Part shown: piece by piece, positions 11,122 through 23,500 of the stretch | Numbering within the stretch: the first letter of the stretch is position 1 | Layout of the letters: every line of letters begins with the position of its first letter | Assembly (NCBI GenBank): GCA_028554755.1 | Contig: JAPTOF010000007.1 | Coordinates: 19,339,001 to 19,403,000 of the forward strand | DNA: 64,000 bases | Origin: Cordia subcordata | Taxonomy: Eukaryota > Streptophyta > Magnoliopsida > Boraginales > Cordiaceae | Direction: 5' to 3' | The notes under the pieces: model-generated | Told to the model about the DNA's origin: nothing | The model's database searches: none | The model's input: only the letters and a program-made list of their open reading frames with translations | Translations under genes and position numbers: made by a program

Positions 11122-11360
11122 TGTCCCCTCTATCTCAAGAGTGTCTCAACAATAAGAGTACGGAGACGAACATGGCTCATAACCTAGGTAAGTATCTAAT
11201 CTATTACCTTGGGTTGAGGACCCTCGACTTAACTGATGCATATTATAAGATATATACTTTACACTCAAAATTTGTTAATTGGCAATCAAGACTCTGCCGA
11301 ATATACTGGTAATTAGACTTTACCGACTAAATTTCTTTTACCGCAGGAAAAAAAAAAAGA
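11122..11360 (+). mobile_element. SINE family S1, degenerate copy
   Basis: It aligns by eye with the better-preserved copy at 25584-25822: same opening (TGTCCCC...CTCAA), same middle (GACGAACATGGCTCATAA, then TTGGGTTGAGGACCCTCGACTTA) and the same 3' end (ACTAAATTTCTTTTACCGCAGG followed by an A-run). The B box has decayed. It sits 300 bp upstream of the BASS gene start. Confidence 0.7.
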
Positions 11361-11663
11361 GAGAGAGAGAGGACGTCCCTCACTTAATCACTTTCTAATG
11401 TGTTTCATCCAAAACCCTGTTTAACTTTACTTCATTACTTCATATATATACTATATATATTATACCCTCCGCATCATTAAATGCATACCAAAAAAAATAT
11501 AAAAAAAATATCAATAGAAAATCCCATATTATCTCCTCAAATCACCTCAACCTCACTCTATACCACTGCTTCCCGTTCCCTCGCCGGAGCCGTGCATTTT
11601 CCACCGCCGGCGAGTGAACTCCACCCCTTCCTCTTTCCTTCGACACTATCTCTATCTCTAGAG

Positions 11664-14400
11664 ATGACATCAATTCCATTCCTTTCCAGTGCACCACCAC
11701 TTAAACCTCATCCAAACACCATCAAACCATCATTTTCCTTCCAAAATTCCACTTCTTCCCTCAAGAAAACTTCAATTTCATCTCAAAGTTTTAATCTTTC
11801 TGAGAAAAAGAAAATTGGGTATTGCTTATATTTATCAACTGTTTCATGCTCAACGTCAATTTCCTTCCACAATTCCACTCCTTTTGTAAAAAAAACTTCA
11901 ATTTTTGTCCCAAGATTGGATTTTTATCAGAAAAGGAAAAATGGGTATTGCTTATCTTTATCAGTTGTTGCCTGCTCAACATCTTCACCATTTATTGGTA
12001 AAGTTGGTTGGCATAGAAGAGAAGGCAACTTATCTTTGCTGTCTTTTGGGTTGAACCCAAATGCTGTTGTAGAAGGAGAGGCAAAAGCTGATTCATCTCA
12101 AATGTTGTCTGCTATGCTGCCTTTTGTGGTTGCTCTCACTGCAATTGCTGCTTTGTCTCAGCCTTCTACTTTCACTTGGTGAGGCTTTCATTAATGAACT
12201 TGGTTTGTGTGAGATACTTGTTTCTTTATTAGTTTGTGTCCAATTGTTGTTGATGTAACTAATCTATCATTCAGTTCATATGGTGCATGCAACTTATAAT
12301 TCTGTTATTTCTCAAGGTTTGGATTTTTCTTTTCTCTCAGTTGAATTTGTGTTTTTTATCAAAAAGCATGTCTGGTTTATGAATTGTATTGTTTGAATAG
12401 TTCAACTTTCCTAGGTTTTTCCTTCTGGGCTTAACAAAGTAATATCTTTTATGAAGAGAGTGCATTTTTTTGTCTTTTTTTTTTAAAATAAAATATGGGT
12501 ATATCTTGTTTGTCAAGTAGTTTTAAAATAATGAGGTGTAAGACTTTGTAATGACTATAATATGTTTCACTAGATTTAATTATTGCTATAAGACGACAAA
12601 ATTTCTAGGACTTTTACAATTTTACTGCCAGAGAAGCTTTGTCTACCCGACAGTGGGAAGTAATTACATCTTTTTGAAATTTATTATTCTTGTTGCTCGA
12701 GTATTCATAGAATTGCCAACAATTGCTTCTTAAGAATATACAAATTTGTTGGGTTTTTGTAAAATGATAGAGGCACCTGCAGGGTGTCAAAGGAACTCTA
12801 TGCTCCTGCACTTGGAGGAATCATGCTATCGATTGGAATTAAGTTGTCTATTGATGATTTTGCTCTTGCATTCAAAAGGTTATGTCTGTTCCTTTACCTC
12901 TGTGAATTTGATTTTCATAGTGAAGTTCTCACTTGATCAAATCTGGTAATTTGAGTCTGCTCCTAAGCACATTGTTCAATTTCTGTTTATGACAGACCTG
13001 TGCCACTGTCTATTGGCTTTATTGCCCAATACATTGCAAAGCCATTATTAGGGCTGTTGATAGCTCGCGCATGTGGCATGCCTTCAGTGTTCTATGCCGG
13101 GTTTGTTCTTATGGCCTGTGTTTCAGGGGCTCAGCTATCAAGCTATGCCAGTTATTTAAGCAAAGGCGATATTGCCCTGAGCATTCTCTTGACCAGCTCG
13201 ACCACCATTGCATCAGTTATTATTACTCCTCTTCTGACAGGCCTTCTAATCGGCTCTGTTGTTCCAGTTGATGCAGTTGCAATGTCAAAATCAATTCTGC
13301 AGGTTGTTCTCGCTCCAGTCACTCTTGGCCTGATACTCAACAGTTACGCTAAACCAATTGTGTCTCTGATTCAGCCTGTGATGCCTTTTGTTGGCATGGT
13401 GTGTACTTCTTTGTGTATTGGCAGCCCCCTTGCTATCAATCGGACACAAATTCTTTCTGCAGAGGGGCTTAGGTTGGTTGCTCCGGTACTGTCGTTTCAT
13501 GCAGTGGCTTTCACCTTAGGTTACTGGATATCCAAACTTCCGCAATTTAGGTAATCCCTGTTATTAATTGCCTCTCTTTACTGCTGGAAGCAGCATTGGA
13601 CATCGTTATCATTTTGAAGTTGTTGCCTAATTGATGTATAATTGGCTGGTCTTTTGAGTCTGTACCTTAATCTAGTGGCTTCACGGAAATTATGCTTAAG
13701 AGGTGCCAGTGATACTTCTCAAAGAAAATATGAAGGTCAACTAATAGAAACTTTAGCGCATGAATCCTGTGAAAATTGAGGTAGAATGTTTTTACTATAA
13801 AGAAAAGTTTATTGCTAACCCTAAACTGAGGTAACTCTTGCTAGAAGATCAACACACGTTATTCCATGTTCAGTCACGTCTTATCCATGCTCTGCCTTGT
13901 TTTCTTTTCAATCAATGGAAGCATTTAGCGTTTTGAAATCAAGATGGGTCGTGTCTTGATCCATGTTTTCTCCATTCATTTTTTATTTAACAAATTTGCT
14001 ATCCATGATGGGATTATGTTCAAAGAAGAAAAGGTTTATACGTGCTCTTTCTGCCCCGACTTCTTATGTGGATATCCATTGATATCCATATCTTTGTCAA
14101 AAAGTTGCACTTTTATTAAACTCTAATTCAGAATCTTATATATACTTCAATCTTTTCAGGCTTGAAGAAGAAGTTTGCAGGACGATATCACTATGCACAG
14201 GAATGCAGAGTTCAACACTGGCAGGACTTCTTGCTACCCAATTCCTAGGGAGTACTCAAGCAGTCCCCCCTGCGTGCTCAGTAGTCGCCATGGCTATAAT
14301 GGGGCTTGTCTTGGCCTCCTTCTGGGGCAGCGGATGTCGAATTAGAGATCTACCAGCACGTCTCATTCCTCAATCTGGTTCGACTGTCAAGGCTTCATGA
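11664..14400 (+). CDS. BASS3: BASS-family plastid sodium/metabolite cotransporter (probably BASS3 type)
   Basis: Four exons: 11664-12178, 12783-12878, 12996-13550, 14160-14400. All introns are GT-AG and phases join to 469 codons (468 aa). The bile-acid:sodium symporter domain starts near residue 150 (LPFVVALTAIAALSQPSTFTW) and includes ELYAPALGGIMLSIGIKLS, AGFVLMACVSGAQLSSYAS, LLTSSTTIASVIITPLLTG, VPVDAVAMSKSILQVV and GMQSSTLAGLLATQFLG; about nine hydrophobic segments are visible. The N-terminus is rich in S, T, F and K with few acids, as in a chloroplast transit peptide, so the protein probably sits in the plastid envelope. In this family the substrates are organic anions such as pyruvate or 2-keto acids; the substrate here is unknown. 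The start is M62 of a longer open frame from 11481; upstream residues look like leader. A 126-bp tandem duplication lies in exon 1. The paralogue number is from memory and tentative. Confidence 0.9.
11733..11984 (+). repeat. 126-bp in-frame tandem duplication in BASS exon 1
   Basis: Copy 1 is 11733-11858 and copy 2 is 11859-11984, offset exactly 126 bp (42 codons). Both encode the pattern SF(Q/H)NST...KKTSI...K(K/R)K.GYCL.LS.V.CSTS. The copies have diverged noticeably, mostly in the middle, but remain in frame. It lies wholly within the predicted transit peptide. Confidence 0.85.
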
Positions 14401-14901
14401 CGCTCCTTTTCCAGATTGAAGACCACAGAGTCGGCTACTTGAACACATACCAGAACACAGCCATGACTCTGCACCATGACACCATCTGTGTACAATAGAG
14501 GAGTTAAATCATCTCTCAGTGGACAGATCAATATATAGTACTGATACATAATACACATAGCAGAAGATTTCAGGAGACAAACACGAAAGATGAAAATGTT
14601 AGGAAGCAAAGAGTTAACTTGTACAGCTTTCTAGTGCTAATGTTTATTGACAGCACCCCTAATTTTTTGGGTATAGTATCAACTAGGCTACGTCTGACAT
14701 GGATATGTTCAACCAAATTGTAAAAGCAAGAATTATTATCTCGATGATTGTTATTGTGCTTGAATATCTCGACTAGCCTTTTACACAACCTTTTATGAGT
14801 GCATAAAAGTTCTCTTATAAAAAATACCATTATTATTATTATTATTATTGTAAGAGCCACTGGGGCAAATAAACAGAATATTAATTATTATCAATGAAGT
14901 T
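14401..14901. other. BASS 3' flank, no gene seen
   Basis: Presumed 3' UTR and spacer after the TGA. It includes an (ATT)n run near 14828-14850 and nothing else that I can name. Confidence 0.45.
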
Positions 14902-15201
14902 AAGTGTAAAAACCCACAAGGCGTGTTTGGCTAAGCTTATAAGCTGGTTTCCAAAAAGGCTTTTTGACATGTTTGGCTAACAAGCTTATGGGTCGGTTTG
15001 GAAGTGTAAAAACCCACAAGGCGTGTTTGGCTAAGCTTATAAGTTGGTTTCCAAAAAGGCTTTTTGACATGTTTGGCTAACAAGCTTATGGGTCGGTTTG
15101 GAAGTGTAAAAACCCACAAGGCGTGTTTGGCTAAGCTTACAAGTTGGTTTCCAAAAAGGCTTTTTGACATGTTTGGCTAACAAGCTTATGGGTCGGTTTG
15201 G
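14902..15201. repeat. 100-bp tandem repeat, three copies
   Basis: Units start at 14902, 15002 and 15102. They are nearly identical (differences seen only in AAGCTTATAAGCTGG / ..GTTGG / ..ACAAGTTGG). Each unit holds a MITE-end-like motif GTGTTTGGCTAAGCTTA and a second related motif ATGTTTGGCTAACAAGCTTA. The third unit runs directly into the Tourist-like MITE at about 15192. Confidence 0.92.
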
Positions 15202-15422
15202 ATTGGCTTTCTTTAAAAGCGTTATTTTTTAACAGTTTTTGAAAAACGGCTGTTTTTGAGAAGCTGAAATTCTGGCTCCTAAAAAATGTTGTATTTGAAC
15301 TTTTTTTAGAGTTTTAGTTTTTTTGGAAGCTAAATCAAATAGTTATTGCAAAATTAATATAACTTTTTCAGAAAAAAAATACTTTTTTTTCTGAAAAAAA
15401 GCCAATTCAAACAGGCTCTATG
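15192..15422. mobile_element. MITE family C (Tourist-like), copy 1
   Basis: Ends GGTCGGTTTGGATTGGC and, inverted, GAGCCTGTTTGAATTGGC. The interior has the family pattern of T-rich left arm, AAGCTGAAATTCTGG, TTGTATTTGAAC, AAATCAAATAGTTATTGC and A-rich right arm. Confidence 0.75.
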
Positions 15423-15537
15423 AGCACTTTTTGCTAGCTTATAAGTTGCGGAAAAAAAAAAGTTCAAAGGACTAGTTTATTTTTAGGAGCTTATAAGCAT
15501 TTTGGTCAAACCTATAAAAAGACAATACTATCTTTAA

Positions 15538-16245
15538 GGGCCTATTCGGTAAATTTAGCTATTAGAGTAGCTGATAGCTGTTTAGGTAGCTGATAGCTGT
15601 TGTATTTTAGCTGTTAATGAATAGCTGTTTAACTAGCTAATTGAACAAAATGTGTTCAATAAAATTAGCTGTTAAATTAGCTGATGAATGTTAAATGACG
15701 TAAATGACATTGATATCGTGTTATTATTATTATTGTTATTATGATAATTGTAATTACTATTGCTATACATAATTAGATATTTACTTTTATATTCATATTT
15801 TAATATTAAAGTATAACTAATTTTTTGACAAAACATTTATATCAATATTACAAAAATTAATTTTAATAGATTCAAAATTATTTTGTTAAAAAATGTAGTA
15901 ATAAAACTTATTTTTTTAATAATGTTGATTATATAGAAATTGAAATTTATTTTTATATTATTTCCTATTTATATTTGTGAAAGAAAAGATAAAAATATAA
16001 AGAGAGATTGGAAAAAGAATAGAAAAATAAAAAAAAATGCAAAAAGGGTATAATTGCCCAAAAAAAAATGAAAAGCTAAAAGCTACCTGAAATGCTAAAA
16101 TTTTTTAACTTTTGAGAAACGCTAAAAATTATCTAAAATGCTACTTGAAACGCTAGTTTACTGAACAGCAATAATTTAGCAAAATAGTGTTTTGACCAGT
16201 CAAAACGTTAAACGCTACTTAAAAAGCTATTCCCGAACACGTACT
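15538..16245. mobile_element. MITE family B, copy 1 (nested in family A)
   Basis: Ends GGGCCTATTCGGTAAA and, inverted, TACGTGTTCGGGAATAGC. The interior is rich in TAGCTGATAGCTGTT motifs on the left and AACGCTA motifs on the right. It interrupts family A sequence, as shown by the uninterrupted copy at 54 kb. A relative is at 27686-28440. No clear target duplication was found. Confidence 0.75.
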
Positions 16246-17035
16246 AAATAGTTTTAAATAGTTTCTATCACATTAATTAATGAGATGTCTTTTCTAGTCA
16301 TTTTAGCCATTGTTACTATTATAAGTACTTATGTACCAAACATGTCAACAACTTATAAACATATTATCCAAACACATTTTTGTTTATTTATCACTAGTTT
16401 ATAAGTAACTTTTTGCTTACAAGCAGAAACTGCTTATAAGCACTTAAAAATAAGCTTAGCCAAATGGGCTCGAAGACTCTACAGATTTCGCGGGCCGCAT
16501 AGGAATATACAGGAGCTGAATCACGCTTTCTTAAAGCATGGAGCGTGGATGGGCTTATAATGAAGCTATTCAAGAAAAAGTGCCAATTTTGTCTATCAAT
16601 TAAGCAAATTGCATCCGTAGCAAAAAAATTAAGCATATTGCATTTACCCCCCGTCTTCTATCAGAATTATATGAAACTCTTATATTTCAGAACTCATTAA
16701 TGATTCTTAAATTATAAAGAATATTGCTTAACATCTCCAATTTTTTGGTGTTTGTGCAACATTCTTTATAATATATATATATATAGGAGGGTCATTTACC
16801 ACATTCTTTACAATAAAAGGATTTAGCGAATTTCGAAATTATAATAAATTTTATGCGACTTACACAAAATTCAATGAGGATAAAAATGCATTTTATCCTT
16901 ATAACATATGGTTTAAACTGGGCGACAATTTTGTGAATCTAGCTGTTCTTCTGATCCTACTAACATGTAGACTTCCTCATAAATTTTCAAAACAAGCGGG
17001 CTAAACCTAAGCACATGTCAGTTGTTAAGAGTGAT

Positions 17036-17285
17036 TAAGGGTTTGTTTGGATTGGTATTTTTTAAAAGTATTTTTTTAACAAAAATTTTTTAAAGTATTT
17101 TTTTGATAAACTGAAATTTTTATTTTTTGATAAACTAAAAATTCTGAGTTCTTGAAAAAGATTGTATTTGGGTTTTTTTAAAAGCTCTCTCTAAAGCCAT
17201 GCCAAATATATATTACAAAAACAATAAAAAATTTTAAAAAAAATTAATTTTTTTTTTCCTAAAAAAAGGTCAATCCACCCTAAGC
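17036..17285. mobile_element. MITE family C (Tourist-like), copy 2
   Basis: Left end AAGGGTTTGTTTGGATTGG, right end GGTCAATCCACCCTAAG. TAA is present just outside or at both ends, as expected for a PIF/Harbinger-type 3-bp target duplication. Confidence 0.65.
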
Positions 17286-18444
17286 GAAACCTACTTTAAT
17301 TGGAAGGATTGAAATACATTTTTCCCGAGAAGTCCTCCCCAAAGAGCAAAGAGATTTGTGAAGGCTTGATATGAGGCTTCTGTTTCTTTAACATCTTTCT
17401 GAAAGTCCAATTCTCCTTTTATATTTTTTTACGGTAACTAGAAATACCCCAGAAATACACCGTGCGATGCACCGGTTATTGTCAATACAAATAGTACAAA
17501 TAATATTTAGTTAAAATAGTGTGAAATATATGAATGCTAAAAGGTAGTATTATAATTAATGTACTAAACAATCATTAGTCAAGTATTTATAAGATTATTA
17601 ACAATCAGTTATTTAAAAGAATGAAGTAGATAGAATGTTCGACAGTATAAGTTTAAATTTTATTAAGAAATAAAATTATGCAATAAGAAAATTTTAATGG
17701 TATTTTTTATACTTGATTTAATGAAATACAGCTTCAATAATATTACTGTTTAATTATAAGATTTTTTGAAGTTGACTTGGTTAAGAAAAGGAACAGAGTG
17801 TGAGAGAGAGAGAAGAGATGAAGTCAATGTTGGTATTAAGTTTTCCCAAAAATTAATGTTGGTATTGAATTTTCATCTATTAAGACACTTCATCCTTCGA
17901 TATCGAGCTGGTCAATTGAGGACTTCCATAACGACGCGAGTCTTAATTTTCTACAGTTAGGTACTTTGGCACTTAAGTTTCAGCACATCTTTGTACAAGT
18001 GTAAATAATGTAATTATTCATGTTTATTGACACTCATAAAAAAATAACAATAATTTGTAATTCTCATCTTCCATTTGAAATTTTGGTTGGAAGTACCAGA
18101 TCCTGCAGCTTTGCTATACTCTGTACTTGAATGGATAAGTGGACCAATTTATAGTTGGGAGAAGCTGAGCCCTTTCTGGAAACAAATAAATGTTGTCATT
18201 GAATTTTGCCCAAAAACCAAAAGCTCGTATTGAATTTCTCTTTCTGACTACATTTCATCTTTTTCATCTCCATTGTTCAGCCTTTTATCCCATAGAGAAA
18301 GAAGAACATATACTCTAAACACGAATAGTGACTTTCCAAACGCGAAATGCGCGGACAAATTTACAAAATTTTGAAGATTTTGTGTTCAAATCTGCCACAT
18401 ATAAAAATTAGGCTTCCCATATCCAAGCTGACCAACATTTAATT

Positions 18445-18447
<3 letters not shown>

Positions 18448-18487
<40 letters not shown>
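18448..18487. repeat. (TA)n microsatellite
   Basis: About 20 uninterrupted TA units. Confidence 0.95.
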
Positions 18488-18491
<4 letters not shown>

Positions 18492-18679
18492 CCACCAACA
18501 GAAATAAAAGTGTACAAAAATAAACAGCAGGAACCAAAAAGATTTAAAAGGAAAACTGCTATTACATGACTTGTGAGTCCAACAACTTGACATACAATGT
18601 TATTATTGCTTTCATCTAGAAATTGTAAGAGTTGTAACATATCCTCTAAAGGAAGAGAGATCGGGAGAGATAAGAGCAT

Positions 18680-19495
18680 CAGTTTTCGTTATTGTTAACA
18701 GAGTCTTGATATGCAAACATCCTCTCGCCATTGGCCGCATTCTGCCCTGTCTTATATATTATCTACAAATTTATCATATTTTGCATTTAAAGCACTGTAA
18801 AAATAAATTACTGATATATTCTACTGTAGGGATCCATCATTGAGAATTGTTTTAATCGTACATAAAGAGCTAAGTTTAGTGTTCTTGTCAAGTTCTTAGA
18901 TGCAAATAATCCAAACCATTATCTCCTTCAAAATTCTGTTGATAATGATGCATATGCATTTTGGATTTTCAAACTACTCGTAAAACCATATTTGGACACA
19001 AATAACGATCTTACAACTCCAAAGTACATGGCAAAAAATCTCTAAAAGACTAAGTATTAGCACAAAAAAGGTCAACTCTCTCGTGCCTCAGACAATAATC
19101 AAGCTGGAATAAGGGGACCTGGACTCCAGTAGTTAAATGGCCTGAACATCCCTCCACACAACTTTGACAAGCATGTTTTACATGAATATTGAATTAAAAA
19201 AAAAAAATCAATAAAACGAACAAAAAAGCAAAGAAATCGGAATACATATCAAATATAAGTGAAACCCAGAAAAGGAAAAGATTAAGCAACCTAAAAGCAC
19301 CTTCTTCACGGAGAACAACTTACAGTGCAGATCAGAGAGGCAAATGAATGTACATAAAATAAACTGAAGAAGGTCTATTTAAGTAAATATATCAAAAGGC
19401 AAACATAAAAAGTAAAATTAACTATACCTCATCAATTTCATACAAAAATTGATGTATTTTTGTTGGGAAACCGCAATCACCAGTCTGAGCCATGG
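18680..19495 (-). other. Possible exon-like pieces of an unrecognised gene
   Basis: Three short stretches on the minus strand look coding but were not assembled. (1) From 19493 an ATG opens 22 codons (MAQTGDCGFPTKIHQFLYEI...) ending at a possible GT donor near 19427. (2) At about 19165-19100 a frame ends GGMFRPFNYWSPGPLIPA before TGA. (3) At 18748-18683, after a possible AG acceptor, a frame reads GQNAANGERMFAYQDSVNN and stops. I do not recognise any of them, the pieces do not join in an obvious way, and they may be chance. Confidence 0.2.
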
Positions 19496-20242
19496 TTGAA
19501 ATCGCTACCATCTAAGTCGTGTCAAACAATTTGAAAGTTTTAAGTGAAAATATATACAATAGGGTTGACTATAACACTTTCGGCTCTATTTTTTAGTATA
19601 AAATAGGTAAAATAGTTAATAATTAATAATAATAGAAAATAAATTACAAATGAATCAAACGAATACTCTAGACAGGTTACAAAACAGAGGAGATTCATAA
19701 CTCAAATGGAGAAAGAAAATATGGCTCCAAAAAAATAAAATAAAAATTAGAGAGAAACCCCAACCCTTTATTTAAAATTTTCAACAGCTTAGATGAATTA
19801 TGTAGGTGGAGGGCGTGTCAAAAGTAGGATAGGCGGATAGCAATTGTAAAGGTGGTTTGCCTTTGCTGTAGAATTTTAAGTTTAATTAGCTGTTTTGATC
19901 CCAAAAAAAAAAAAAAAGAATTTCTCTATTCTGTTTCAGTGTATAGTGGCTTCAGCCATGACAAGTCAGATAAGGAAAAACCCTAGCCATCAATTCCTTT
20001 CTCTAGATGTTGCGATTTTTGTATCTCTTCCCATTGCATCTGTCAATGTCTTCTTCAATGAACGGTTCGAACATGGTTGGGAGAATAGATGGATGAAGAA
20101 TCTCATATTGGTTGCAACTTTAGTATGATAAAACAAAGAGATGACATTATTCTAACTCATAAACCTCCATGGAAGATTACATGCATGATTTTTATTTAGA
20201 GAATGTAAAATTACATGACTTTTATCCTTTTTGTGAGAGAAG

Positions 20243-20312
20243 GATCTTTAAGGTAATATCACCATGCGCCTAAGAAAGATCTTTAAGGTAATATGACCAT
20301 GCGCCTAAGAAA
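20243..20312. repeat. 35-bp tandem duplication
   Basis: Two adjacent 35-bp units beginning GATCTTTAAGGTAATAT, with one mismatch (ATCACC versus ATGACC). Confidence 0.85.
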
Positions 20313-20404
20313 ACATTGAAAGAAAAATTGCAAAGCTCACGTTTCATCAAAGACAAATGCATCCAATGGTTGTTACATTGACAGAAAAATATTGTTGTCT
20401 TATC

Positions 20405-20580
20405 AAGGGTCTGTTTGGATTTATTTATTTTTTTAAAGAAAAAGTATTTTTTTGAAAAAAAATATATTCTTTTACAATAACTATTCAGCTTAATTTTTAA
20501 AAATGCTCAAAAAATACTTTTTTCAAAAATTATAAAACAATACTTTAAAAAAGACCAATTGAATCGAGTCCCAAATGGTC
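20405..20580. mobile_element. MITE family C (Tourist-like), copy 3, diverged
   Basis: Left end AGGGTCTGTTTGGATTTA, right end ACCAATTGAATCGAGTCCC. Shorter and more diverged than the other copies. Confidence 0.5.
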
Positions 20581-23500
20581 TAAAATGTCAAAAAGCTTAT
20601 ACCTAAGTTTCGTTAGGGGCGAAGTTGGAAGGATAAGGGGATTATGCATCAATTAATACTAAAACTTGTGTAGTTGCTATAATAGTGTTTTCCCTTGTCT
20701 TTCCTACTCACGTTAACGTTACACAGAATTTATGAGGACATAGATAATCCTAAAAACAACTCTGCCACTATATGTCATTACAATGAACTAGATTCCATTT
20801 GATGTTAATGAGTAAAAGTTCGTAAGAGGGAATTGTACATATTATACTTTAAGCTAGGATCCACTTTTGAGAAATATGAAAAGGGTAAATGATTAATATG
20901 GTCTCTAGATTTTAATTCTTTTAATAATCAATTTTTTTATTTTTAAAACTGACATTTCATTTTTTTGTTTTTGCAATTAGTGATGTATTCTATTAGTTAA
21001 AAGTTTAAGAAAATGTCAAAAGATAACATCTTTAGTCTCTTATAATTTGTAACGTTATCAGTCCTTTATCTTTGCACGTTGTAATATCGTCAACCCCTTA
21101 TCTTTGTAATTTGTGACAGCATTAATCATAACGTCATTATTTTCTTGACAAAGGCAGTTGTGATTTTATATATCTCTCATGTGAACTAATATAAATCTTA
21201 GGTGTCAATCCTAAATTAATTAGTTTATGTACAATAACACAATCTACTTTGGCAAGTGGTTCTATCGTCCACTCACCAATGTCTAATAAATCTGGTAGCA
21301 ACTCACCACTAACGAGACAGTTACACCAAAGCAAACCGAGTAATGTTAGTCTCAAGGAAAAGTTAAATTTTTCTTTACTTCCAAATGCAATCCCATTATT
21401 AAGTTTTTCTAGAATAATCTAATTTCAAAACTTATAGCTTTCACAAATAGCTATAACTAATTTTTGGCTTTTGAGAACATAACTCGTGCCACACATTTAG
21501 AAGATTCAAACGAATAAGCAGAAATAATATTCTCAATAATATTATTCTTTAGCCCGAGAGCTTAAAAAGTTAGCTTAATAACTAAGAATAGGAGGATTTA
21601 ATCCTTCCAAAAAATCCAAAGTTTGCCAAACAGCCCTAGCAATTTCTGCACTCACAAAATAGAAATCAAACACGTGGTCTTCCAAGCGACTAACAATGTA
21701 GTGTTTAGTGGCAACTTAATCGGCCCTCCACTCAAGATATGCAGTCACAGCTTGCGTATCTGGATTTTTGCCCAATTGTAGAACCTAGTTGCTCAAGTAC
21801 TGGGCGAACCCTACTGAGGTTAAGTGACATATCATCCAGTACTACGTACCACCTTGTCCTAAATCTCAAGCTTGAGTACATCCATGGCCCAACATGTACA
21901 TTTTTCACAAGCTCGACTTTAATACTTTTCTAAGAGATTGGCTAGACTCCACTACCGGTCAAGTTTTAGTCCCAATTCTAGTGAAGGTACCCTGCAAGTC
22001 ATTTTATTATTTCCTTGCATGGTCTCATCAGCCTACAGAATCATAATTCCAGAACTATTGTTGTTTTCAGTGTTAGGAGTATTTCCAGTTTCGATACTCA
22101 CACTTTCCATTTAAATAAAGTCATACAATTATAAAAGATTTCGACACTCATAAAACAAGTAAATTAGTAACCAATAAGTTGGAATAGTGAATAGAATATC
22201 ATTTCTATTAAACCCTAGTTCTTTCCATCATTGTAAAAAGTGTATTTTATATTTATGGATCCATATAAAAAGTATACATGTGCACATTATCCTAATACAG
22301 AATGTAATACCTTTAGTTCTTTCTTATATTAGTGTTGGTGTTTGCACCTTCATGCAAACGATTGCATTGAATTACATAATGTTTTATGACAAAAAAGAAA
22401 AGTACATAATGTTTGAATGTCACTTTTGGACACCATGGGAACTATTTTATCTATCATTTCTCATTCCCTAAGTCACCTGCATGCGGATGATGTAATGAAG
22501 AAAAAGAATGTGAAAAATGCTCCCTGTATATATATATAGGGAGAGAGAGACATGCTCCTTGAGGGGGAAACTTTTGCCACCCCATATTTGGTCGTTGTTT
22601 GACATTATTAGTAATCGAACAACACATTAGCAAAAATAAAAAAAAATTGGAAAGCTTTTAACAGAAGACATTAGCTATCAATATCATCTTCTGTATATGT
22701 GCATGTAGGTGTGTGTGTATATATATAATTGGCATATTAATTTAACAATTTTTTTAAATCTCTATATCTTAAATTAATTTTCTATCTCTTCTTATGGTAT
22801 ACGAATAAGGCACACACTTACTATGTGATAAACAAAATAATGATATGAGATGATACTTAACGCTCATAAGCAAAAGGGTAATATATAATATATACCGCTT
22901 TTAACAAATTGTCAGTATGAAATTCCACAAGTAGGAACCTGTATAATAGCTAGCCACAAGCTTGAAAGGGATTCTTTTCTATGGAATATATCACCGTATA
23001 TATATATATATATATAATATACTGCAGAGTAATTAATTTATAATTGACTTATCGCTAGTGTCATATTCGAATATATACATACAATGCTCCAATAATTAAC
23101 AGCAAGAAATCTAGCATTAATTGGCAAGGACAGCAATAATGAAGATTAATTAATCCGTCAAACAAGAACATTTAAGTGTAACATAAGCTCGAGATAAGCA
23201 AACATATACGAACCAGAAAGACATTTGATGATTAAGCTTAATCATTGAATAGACAATTTTTTTCTGGGAAGACCACATTATTCTTAAAAAATATCGATTA
23301 TTGGTGAGTAAATTGGAATAATCTGAGGCTTCATCTTACATGCCGAAAGAACAAAATCTTCAAAAGCTATATAATCATCATAATCGCAACACCCATTAAT
23401 AAGCATCCATATATCACAAATCAAAGCTGCACCTTTAATTATTTAGCGAGCATTATTAGATATGCATTATCTCTTTTTTATCGCTTATTGATTAACTCCA

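Larger units (their letters stand above)
14920..16470. mobile_element. MITE family A (hAT-like ends), copy 1, carrying nested insertions
   Basis: The left end reads GCGTGTTTGGCTAAGCTTAT and the inverted right end GCCCATTTGGCTAAGCTTAT. The related copy at 54012-54406 is only about 395 bp and lacks the inner elements. Alignment of the two shows that 15192-15422 (family C) and 15538-16245 (family B) are additions to this copy, and that the left terminus has been amplified as the 100-bp tandem array. Confidence 0.7.

Noticed and set aside
11481..11663. BASS start at the first ATG of the frame, 61 codons upstream
   Set aside because: The upstream residues (MHTKKNIKKISIEN...) are unlike a transit peptide start, and the region reads better as a 5' leader. 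It remains possible.
18408..18679. ORFs over the (TA)n run with repeated IY residues
   Set aside because: They are translations of the microsatellite.
22187..22471. 94-codon ORF
   Set aside because: AT-rich, no family resemblance, no splice context or neighbour support.
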